34,918 nt of DNA from a virus. The notes below the pieces were generated by a model that was not told where the DNA came from, did no database searches, and was given only the letters and a program-made list of their open reading frames with translations. A program made the position numbers and the translations under genes. Of the stretch, positions 30,148 to 34,918 are shown piece by piece. The first letter of the stretch is position 1. The number at the start of each line of letters is the position of its first letter. The stretch covers positions 1 to 34,918 of IMG/VR virus record IMGVR_UViG_3300018024_000015, one strand, 5' to 3'.

Positions 30148-31682
30148 GAAAGTTCAAACTCTCCCTCATCTGGTTTGTCCTTGCCTTCGCGTGCCTGACA
30201 GGTCTGGTCTATCCAGTATTTGCAGCAAATAACTTTGGCAGCGATCCATCCTGCAAGGCCCTCTGGCGTTTCGAGTCAGCGGCCTTGGATGTGGATTCTA
30301 TTGGCACAAATACCCTCACGCTGGTTGGTGCCCCTATTGCCGATGCTGTTAATTTTGAGGAAGGGGCAGCCTCGATCCTTCTCGATGGTGCTACCCAATA
30401 CGCCTATATCCCAGACGCCAGCCTATCCGCAGGATTTCCGCTAAATAGCGGTGACACCGCTAAACTTGCCACTTTTACCTTCCGGTTCCGGCCGGAATCG
30501 CCAACAGCAAGTGACCGGGTTGTTATTGGTAAATGGGAAAATAATAATTTTAGTTTTGTGTTTGATGTAACCGGCCTATCTCTTTCAATTGGATGGGCCA
30601 CCAGTAATACTGCTGCTGATTGGAATTGGGGAAGTATATTTACATTTACATTAAATCATTGGTATAGGATTGCTGTAATTATTGATGGGGCAACCAATAA
30701 AACCTGCACAATTATAATTTATGATGTAACAGCAGGTACCTATACTTATTTAACCCATACCTATTCAAGTGCTTTAAATGTCAGCACTGCCGCCTTTGCT
30801 ATCGGGGCAACTGCCGACCCTGGTGCTTATTTTAGTGGCAATATTGATGAGGTTGTGGCCTTTAACCGGAAGCTGAATCTCGTTGAAATCGAAAGCATCT
30901 TCAATCAGATTTATACCGGCCCTTATGCCCCAGCATCCCCTGGCAATGTTTTCACAGGCGACAACCGCTTCCAAGCCAGATGGAGGTTTGAGGCTGGGGC
31001 TTTGACGACTGATTCAAGCCCTGCTGCTGGCGGTAATGGAACCAATACTCTTACTTTACAAGGTTCGCCAAATCCTGTGCTCGACTCCTTTGGGATTATG
31101 GAAGGATCAGACGCTGCATATTTGGCCGCCGATCATTCTTATTTTAAAATATCTGATAGCAATCTTTCTGCTGGTTTTCCATGGATAAGTTCTGGTGCCA
31201 ACAAGAAAGGAACGGTGTGTGGTTGGGTTATTGTTTCAGCACGAGGGGCCAGTTTTGATTCGGGTTTATGGGCGAAGAAAGTTACTGATAATTTTACTGG
31301 GGGTATTTCTGCCTATATTGCCCGTACAGCCCCAAATCATCTATTCGTAGTTTCTGATACAACAGTATATGATACTGGAATCGCCTTTCTACTTTTCGGT
31401 ATATATCATGTTGCTTTTGTTATAGATAACACTAATAATACTCTCCATGTGAGAGTTTATAGTGTAGCGAGCGGTATTGCGACTAATTACGATACGAGTA
31501 TAGTGGCCTTTGGATTAGGGAGCGGCAGTTTTTGGTTAGGATCGGATAACTCCAACTCCTGTATTGGCAGCTGGCTCGATGAGTTCGTAGTGGCTAATGC
31601 GCTGCTTTCTGATGCTGAGATAGATGCTATTCGGGAGCAGGCTTTCCCGCTGGGTGCAGGAAATTATTTTTTCATCTTTTAA
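30144..31682 (+). CDS. Exported protein with two LamG/concanavalin-like domains (512 aa)
   Basis: ATG 30144 overlaps the previous stop; the longer 30108 frame lies in that gene. Residues 1-28 form a signal peptide (FKLSLIWFVLAFACLTGL, VFA). Two similar jelly-roll halves follow: about 35-265 (LWRFESAALDVDS, ILLDGATQYAYIPD, GNIDEVVAFNRKLNLVEIES) and about 285-505 (ARWRFEAGALTTDSS, LAADHSYFKISD, SWLDEFVVANALLSDAEIDA). The repeat of LWRFE...DS, DxSLSAGFP and the DE-V final strand shows internal duplication. Glycan binding is plausible. Codons in 30,520-30,780 and 31,120-31,600 are AT-rich compared with flanks. Confidence 0.75.
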   Translation: MRKFKLSLIWFVLAFACLTGLVYPVFAANNFGSDPSCKALWRFESAALDVDSIGTNTLTLVGAPIADAVNFEEGAASILLDGATQYAYIPDASLSAGFPLNSGDTAKLATFTFRFRPESPTASDRVVIGKWENNNFSFVFDVTGLSLSIGWATSNTAADWNWGSIFTFTLNHWYRIAVIIDGATNKTCTIIIYDVTAGTYTYLTHTYSSALNVSTAAFAIGATADPGAYFSGNIDEVVAFNRKLNLVEIESIFNQIYTGPYAPASPGNVFTGDNRFQARWRFEAGALTTDSSPAAGGNGTNTLTLQGSPNPVLDSFGIMEGSDAAYLAADHSYFKISDSNLSAGFPWISSGANKKGTVCGWVIVSARGASFDSGLWAKKVTDNFTGGISAYIARTAPNHLFVVSDTTVYDTGIAFLLFGIYHVAFVIDNTNNTLHVRVYSVASGIATNYDTSIVAFGLGSGSFWLGSDNSNSCIGSWLDEFVVANALLSDAEIDAIREQAFPLGAGNYFFIF

Positions 31683-31694
31683 TGAGAGCGCGTA

Positions 31695-31787
31695 ATGTCC
31701 GGCTTGATGGGCAACAAATCCGCCGGCACCAGCGGGCGCACGGCGCTGGAGGGCCTGGTGATCCATAAATTAAAGGAGCAACTTTAA
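31695..31787 (+). pseudogene. Truncated duplicate of the tail-tip gene 5' end
   Basis: The 30-residue frame MSGLMGNKSAGTSGRTAL... matches the first 17 codons of the tail-tip gene at 34589 (VSGLMGEKSRGTSGRTA) at 14 of 17 positions, then diverges and stops. The 17-mer GGCACCAGCGGGCGCAC is identical in both (31725-31741 and 34619-34635). It sits where the tail-tip gene would be expected, straight after the appendage genes, so it appears to be a left-over or regenerated end from an insertion or rearrangement. Stop/start overlap (TAATG) with the next ORF. Confidence 0.75.
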
Positions 31788-31840
31788 TGCCTAGCCCCGA
31801 AGGGCAGGCCTGTCCCAAGCAAAAGGCGGTGATAAGGTGA
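31787..31840 (+). CDS. Very short coupled ORF (17 aa)
   Basis: ATG 31787 follows AAAGGAGCAACTTTA, a strong RBS, and its TGA (31838-31840) overlaps the GTG start at 31837. The product MPSPEGQACPKQKAVIR is too short for a domain call. It may serve only to couple translation into the next gene. Confidence 0.3.
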   Translation: MPSPEGQACPKQKAVIR

Positions 31841-32127
31841 CACAGAATACCCAATGGTTAGAGCGAACGCTCCTCTATGCGGCAGGAGTAGTCATCCTGA
31901 CCCTGCTGGGCTTCGGCTTCAGCAACCTCACGGGGAGCCTGTCGGACATAAAGCAGGGCCAGTCAGCCCAGACCAATCATTTCGACCAGGTGAATCAGGG
32001 GTTGGACACCCGGATACGATCGGTAGAGAATGGTCAAGCGGCGGTCATGGCCAGGCTTGACGACACTAAGGCCAGGCTTGACGCCTGGAACGCACGATAC
32101 TTCCCGGCAAAGAAGGAAAAGAAATAA
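31837..32127 (+). CDS. Membrane-anchored coiled-coil protein (96 aa)
   Basis: GTG start 31837, overlapped by a 17-codon ORF. One N-terminal TM (about 11-33, LLYAAGVVILTLLGFGF) is followed by a charged helical coil (IRSVENGQAAVMARLDDTKARLDAW). The layout resembles XhlA-type or other holin-associated membrane proteins, but I cannot assign it. It is coupled to the next gene, a tail-anchored coiled-coil protein; the pair may form a membrane complex in the lysis cassette. Confidence 0.6.
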   Translation: MTQNTQWLERTLLYAAGVVILTLLGFGFSNLTGSLSDIKQGQSAQTNHFDQVNQGLDTRIRSVENGQAAVMARLDDTKARLDAWNARYFPAKKEKK

Positions 32128-32579
32128 TGACTCCAACCGAAGAAAAGCGGAATTTTACCAAGGCCGATGGCGTTAGCCAGAAGGAGTATTTTGAGGCTAT
32201 CCTGGGAGCTATGGATAAAGCATTTGATGCCCGCATAGAATCTATGCAGATGGCGGTGAATTTAGCGAAACAGGACATGGAACGCCGCATGGATGGTTTC
32301 CCTAATCAGTTTGTGAAGAAAGGGGAAACGGATGTTGCCATTACCCAATTAGCTTCCGATATGAAAACCCTTAATGAAATTAAAAATACTTATTTATCCA
32401 GGACCGAATTTGATATGGCGCATACCCGGCTTAATGATGATGTGAGAAGCCTTCAGGATGCCAAAAATCAAATGGAGGGCAAGGCTTCACAGAACTCAAT
32501 GGTGTTGGCCATTGCTGTTAGCTCAGTAAGTTTTATCATGGCGCTTATAGGTTTGATGTTGAGGTTTTTAAGGGTTTAG
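32127..32579 (+). CDS. Tail-anchored coiled-coil membrane protein (150 aa)
   Basis: ATG 32127 directly follows the AAAGAAAAGAAATA end of the previous gene (TAATG overlap). Residues 1-118 are charged helices (EYFEAILGAMDKAFDARIES, RMDGFPNQFVKKGET), and one TM lies at about 123-146 (VLAIAVSSVSFIMALIGLML) with a basic end. I have an impression of similar tail-anchored proteins close to phage lysis genes; an accessory holin or sensor is possible. Confidence 0.6.
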   Translation: MTPTEEKRNFTKADGVSQKEYFEAILGAMDKAFDARIESMQMAVNLAKQDMERRMDGFPNQFVKKGETDVAITQLASDMKTLNEIKNTYLSRTEFDMAHTRLNDDVRSLQDAKNQMEGKASQNSMVLAIAVSSVSFIMALIGLMLRFLRV

Positions 32580-32592
32580 GGGAGGGGGTAAC

Positions 32593-32679
32593 ATGAACCA
32601 CCTTGGATGGACGTTATGGCTAAGGAAATCGGAGTCGAGGAATCCGATGAGCACCAATAAATTTAAGGTGGTGCAGTAG
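32593..32679 (+). CDS. Tiny ORF flanked by an inverted repeat (28 aa)
   Basis: ATG 32593 with GGAGGGGGTAAC in front; TAG at 32677-32679. The 28-residue product (MNHLGWTLWLRKSESRNPMS...) has no recognisable domain. ACCACCTT (32597-32604) and AAGGTGGT (32665-32672) are perfect inverted repeats within the frame, able to fold the ORF into a large hairpin between the coiled-coil gene and the PLD-family gene. It may be a leader or simply a structured spacer. Confidence 0.35.
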   Translation: MNHLGWTLWLRKSESRNPMSTNKFKVVQ

Positions 32680-32703
32680 TAAAAAACTATTAAGGAGGTC
32701 ACC

Positions 32704-33240
32704 ATGTTAAGTTGGGATTCCCTGGATAATTTCAAAAAAGCCGGATTCCTGAGCGGCTACCCAACCAACCTGAAAAGGTTTTTTGCCCCCGAGGATGACG
32801 TTCATGGGGCCTTGGCCGCTGTCGTAAAATCAGCAAAACTTTCGATAGCCTGCGCCATGTTCGGCTGGGATGATGATGAAATTGACGAGCTTTTCCGCGA
32901 GGCCCTGATTAATGAGGGGCTCCCGGTGCAACTGGCCCTTGATAAAACCCAGGCTGCAGGGAAACACGAAAGGGAGATCCTGGCAAAGTGGCCGGTTCAT
33001 ATAATCGGTAATAATGTGGTAATCGGCCAGAGCAGCAAGCACGCCATCAGCCACCTCAAGCTCTTTGTAATTGACGGTATCTATACGGTTGGCGGGAGCA
33101 CGAACCTTTCGGACTCTGGGGAGAAGAAACAAAATAACGAGCTGATCGTTTTCCGTGATCCGGTTTATGCGGCAGAGACCCGGGCCAAAATTGACCTGGT
33201 ACATGATGAAATGGCTCGCCAAATGTCCGGGAAGAAGTGA
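32704..33240 (+). CDS. Phospholipase D-family protein, single HKD motif
   Basis: 178 residues; RBS TAAGGAGGTCACC. The catalytic HxKxxxxD motif is HLKLFVIDG (about residues 119-126), followed by GGSTNLSDSGEKKQNNE as in Nuc/PLD-like nucleases that work as homodimers with one motif per chain. The N-terminal half shows the family strand/helix pattern (AKLSIACAMFGWDDDEIDEL). Without a signal peptide it acts in the cytoplasm or after membrane breach. Substrate could be DNA or phospholipid. It lies within the lysis-region cassette. Confidence 0.8.
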   Translation: MLSWDSLDNFKKAGFLSGYPTNLKRFFAPEDDVHGALAAVVKSAKLSIACAMFGWDDDEIDELFREALINEGLPVQLALDKTQAAGKHEREILAKWPVHIIGNNVVIGQSSKHAISHLKLFVIDGIYTVGGSTNLSDSGEKKQNNELIVFRDPVYAAETRAKIDLVHDEMARQMSGKK

Positions 33241-33361
33241 CCTATTTTTTTCTTGCAAACTCAAGCAAAAAGCTATACCGTGGCTCCAGACAGGAGCTTG
33301 GTTTAAACCTCATGACGCGGGGCCCTCGGCCAACCGCAAAAAACTAAAGGGGGTATCAGGT

Positions 33362-33802
33362 ATGAAAAGATTCACTTTGATCCGTACAATTTTGGCAGTT
33401 TTGGTGATCCTGGTCATGTGCCTGCCCATGGCGGGCTGCGGCGGCACAATTTCATCCTGGTTTAATACCGCGGTGACCCAGCTTTGCAACCCGACCGCGG
33501 CCCAGAAGGCCGATGCCCAGACCATCCTTAATGCCGCCAATGGCGTGGCGGCTGCTTTCGCGGCAAGTGGCAACCCCGTGGCCATAGCGATTGCGGCTGG
33601 CCTCCCGGCTGCTGAGGCTGTCTTCACGGACATAGTTAACGGTGCCTGCACGGATTATGCCAAAATCGAACAGGCATACAATAGCATCCAGGCCGCTAAT
33701 ACTGCGGCGGCGGCCTCAACCCCTGAAACGAAGGCTCTATCAGGAATTGCGAAGCCTTTCGTGCTGCCTCCTTTGGGCCATTTCATCCCGGGGAAGCAAT
33801 AG
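33362..33802 (+). CDS. Phage lipoprotein (146 aa)
   Basis: ATG 33362 follows AAAGGGGGTATCAGGT; upstream in-frame starts overlap the PLD gene. The signal peptide ends in a lipobox, LPMAGC (Cys about residue 21), so the mature protein is predicted to be lipidated and anchored to the membrane. The rest is Ala-rich and helical (TILNAANGVAAAFAASGNPV, AIAIAAGLPAAEAVF) with two further Cys (LCNPT, GACTDY). Function unknown; phage lipoproteins often block superinfection or aid lysis. Confidence 0.7.
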   Translation: MKRFTLIRTILAVLVILVMCLPMAGCGGTISSWFNTAVTQLCNPTAAQKADAQTILNAANGVAAAFAASGNPVAIAIAAGLPAAEAVFTDIVNGACTDYAKIEQAYNSIQAANTAAAASTPETKALSGIAKPFVLPPLGHFIPGKQ

Positions 33803-33837
33803 CGGCGCCTGCCTGGGGAACCGGAGCCGATGATAAA

Positions 33838-33861
33838 GGGCCAGGGCAGATGTCCTGGCCC
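33838..33861 (+). other. Hairpin GGGCCAGG/CCTGGCCC
   Basis: A perfect 8-bp stem with an 8-nt loop between the lipoprotein gene and the holin-like gene. No T-run follows. It overlaps the start of a short ORF at 33850, so it may hide that start or stabilise the transcript. Confidence 0.4.
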
Positions 33862-33954
33862 ATCCCTGCCCCAACTCGGAATGGCCAGCAGGCATTTGAT
33901 GACCCCTGGTTATCGAGCGATTATTATTTTCTGATCACTATCCGGAGGTTTTGA
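33850..33954 (+). CDS. Short coupled ORF upstream of holin-like gene (34 aa)
   Basis: ATG 33850 to TGA 33952-33954, overlapping the next ATG (TGATG). Product MSWPIPAPTRNGQQAFDDPW... is rich in aromatic residues with no domain. The ribosome site is poor (AAAGGGCCAGGGC) and lies in a hairpin. The overlap is its main support. A different frame from 33830 (34 aa) is equally open but not coupled. Confidence 0.3.
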   Translation: MSWPIPAPTRNGQQAFDDPWLSSDYYFLITIRRF

Positions 33955-34106
33955 TGCGAACCCTGATTCTTCTATTTGTCCTATTCTGGGAGATGGTCAA
34001 AAACTATAAATGGCTCTGGCTCCTTCTGCTCCTAATAGTCTGCTCCGGGGCGATTTCTTTTTATGTCTTAATCCTTTTGCTAAATCTGATCAGGGGAATC
34101 ATCTGA
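33954..34106 (+). CDS. Small hydrophobic protein, holin-like (50 aa)
   Basis: ATG 33954 has TCCGGAGGTTT upstream. The 50 residues are mostly hydrophobic: LILLFVLFW near the start, a basic turn (KNYK) and WLWLLLLLIV...SFYVLILLLNLI as a long membrane segment. Ends three bases before the i-spanin-like gene. Position directly before the spanin pair supports a holin or holin-accessory role; size and topology agree but do not prove it. Confidence 0.6.
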   Translation: MRTLILLFVLFWEMVKNYKWLWLLLLLIVCSGAISFYVLILLLNLIRGII

Positions 34107-34108
34107 CC

Positions 34109-34402
34109 ATGAAAGAAATCCTAATCAAATTTATTTTATTGGTTGCCAGTTGGTTCGGCTACGGTAAAGAAGTTGCGGCCGCGGAGGCTTACCAAGCCGA
34201 AGGCCAGCGAGAGGACGCCGAGGCCATCGAGCATAAAGTGGCTGAGATTCAAGAAACCGAAACCCGGATCCGGGCCCAGGAGGAAAAGGACCATGAAAAG
34301 GTGGCTAATGCTTCCGATCCTGGTAGTGCTGCTATCGACTTGCTCAGGTCAGATGGCATCATTACCCCCGACCCAGAAAATGACCCAGGAACAGATAAGT
34401 AA
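34109..34402 (+). CDS. Inner-membrane spanin-like protein (Rz-like)
   Basis: ATG 34109 is two bases after the previous stop; the 34010 frame start is inside that gene. 97 residues: an N-terminal hydrophobic segment (ILIKFILLVASWFGYG) followed by a long charged coiled coil (EGQREDAEAIEHKVAEIQET, RIRAQEEKDHEKV). This layout, with a lipoprotein gene nested in its 3' half in the -1/+2 frame, is the hallmark of Rz/Rz1 spanin pairs that fuse inner and outer membranes at the end of lysis. Confidence 0.7.
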   Translation: MKEILIKFILLVASWFGYGKEVAAAEAYQAEGQREDAEAIEHKVAEIQETETRIRAQEEKDHEKVANASDPGSAAIDLLRSDGIITPDPENDPGTDK

Positions 34403-34577
34403 AACTCATTTGACACGGCCTGAGGTCCATTTATCCGAGGCAGATGCTAAGAATCTGGAAAGAATTATAAAGACCCTTCCTAAGGCTGATGCCCAGGTTG
34501 TCACAAACGTCTTGGAAGCCCTGCATGACCTCCATTTACAATCAAACGCTGTATATGAGGATTACCTAAAAAGGTAA
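34293..34577 (+). CDS. Outer-membrane spanin-like lipoprotein (Rz1-like)
   Basis: ATG 34293 follows CCAGGAGGAAAAGG, an ideal ribosome site, and lies 110 nt inside the preceding spanin gene in another frame. 94 residues: signal sequence with lipobox LLSTC (Cys about residue 17), then a Pro/Gln-containing stretch and helical C-terminus (DAKNLERIIKTLPKADAQVV). It is predicted to be lipidated, sorted to the outer membrane and paired with the inner spanin. Longer than typical Rz1. Confidence 0.75.
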   Translation: MKRWLMLPILVVLLSTCSGQMASLPPTQKMTQEQISKTHLTRPEVHLSEADAKNLERIIKTLPKADAQVVTNVLEALHDLHLQSNAVYEDYLKR

Positions 34578-34588
34578 AGGGGCGCGCT

Positions 34589-34918
34589 GTGTCCGGATTA
34601 ATGGGGGAAAAAAGCCGTGGCACCAGCGGGCGCACCGCGGCTAAGATCAGCACCCTCCAGGCCTCCTACCGGGTAAACACTTCGATCGAAGGCCTGTGCA
34701 TCCCCATCCTCTACGGGCGCAACCGGCTCCAACCCAACATCTTCTTCGCCTGGTCCTGGGTTCCACAGGGCAACTGGACGGAACCTCCGGGCCAGGGCGG
34801 TAAAGGCGGACTCTTCGGCACACCTAAGCAAGGTGGAAGTATCCAATATACCTACAGCATGTGGATGTTACTTGGCCTTTGCGAAGGGCCACTCCTCGCC
34901 ATCGGGCGCCTCTGGCAA
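34589..34918 (+). CDS. Tail tip protein, N-terminal part (3' truncated by window edge)
   Basis: GTG 34589 with AAAGGGGCGCGCT upstream; 110 codons are open to the window end. After a variable start (SGLMGEKSRGTSGRTA) the sequence YRVNTSIEGLCIPILYGRNR, WSWVPQG, YTYSMWMLLGLCEGPLLAIG and RLW matches the N-terminal part of large phage tail-tip/host-specificity proteins of the GTA/lambda J type. It completes the tip order DUF2460, DUF2163, NlpC/P60, tip, interrupted here by about 5 kb of appendage and lysis genes. Confidence 0.8.
   Translation, partial: MSGLMGEKSRGTSGRTAAKISTLQASYRVNTSIEGLCIPILYGRNRLQPNIFFAWSWVPQGNWTEPPGQGGKGGLFGTPKQGGSIQYTYSMWMLLGLCEGPLLAIGRLWQ

Overview
The window is one contiguous stretch of a tailed double-stranded DNA phage (or prophage) with an HK97-type head and a long non-contractile (siphovirus-type) tail whose tip genes resemble those of gene transfer agents. 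All genes but one lie on the + strand, tightly packed, with ATGA-type overlaps and strong AAGGAGG-like ribosome binding sites. A Gram-negative host is suggested by an overlapping Rz/Rz1-like spanin pair, two lipoprotein signals, several Sec signal peptides and a near-consensus sigma70 promoter. GC-rich coding DNA and the phage-borne bacterioferritin would fit a Desulfobacterota-like or other anaerobic/microaerophilic host, but that is inference. No integrase, terminase, tRNA, rRNA or CRISPR array is visible.

Layout. (1) 1-4,055: the end of an early block of small phage proteins, with two spacers made of degenerate G-rich pentanucleotide repeats, a complete bacterioferritin, a candidate three-way-junction RNA, a small membrane protein and an SbcC/Rad50-like ATPase. 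A terminator follows at about 4,267-4,291. (2) 4,436-5,231: the only minus-strand gene, a sigma-region-4-like/HhH/HNH protein whose HNH motif lacks its catalytic His, behind a TTGACA-17-TAATAT promoter overlapped by a palindrome. (3) 5,232-10,905: head genes: portal fused to a Mu-F/SPP1-gp7-like domain, a prohead protease with a 35-cysteine insert, and the major capsid protein. (4) 10,967-20,627: a large accessory block inserted between capsid and connector genes. It holds two very large multidomain glycosyltransferases (the second ending in a methyltransferase) followed by a run of proteins with signal peptides, including LamG-like proteins and an 18-repeat Ser/Thr/Gly-rich protein. (5) 20,672-29,503: connector, a tyrosine-phosphatase-like protein, neck and tail-terminator proteins, tail tube, a gpG/gpGT pair with a lambda-type GGGAAAG frameshift site, tape measure, DUF2460, DUF2163 and NlpC/P60 tail-tip proteins. 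(6) 29,500-31,682: two more exported appendage-like proteins. (7) 31,695-34,577: a lysis/membrane cassette (coiled-coil membrane proteins, PLD-family protein, lipoprotein, holin-like protein, nested spanins), bracketed by a duplicated 5' end of the tail-tip gene, which itself starts at 34,589 and runs off the window.

How it may work together. The head and tail genes form a conventional morphogenesis operon. The unusual part is the 11.6-20.6 kb block: sugar-transferring enzymes directly upstream of exported, repeat-rich and lectin-like proteins suggest a phage-encoded surface glycoprotein system that remodels the host envelope or decorates virions. A second theme is metal and cysteine chemistry: bacterioferritin, the Cys-rich protease insert, a small protein with a similar Cys motif and a four-Cys tail hub. 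Both ideas are inferences from sequence and gene order.
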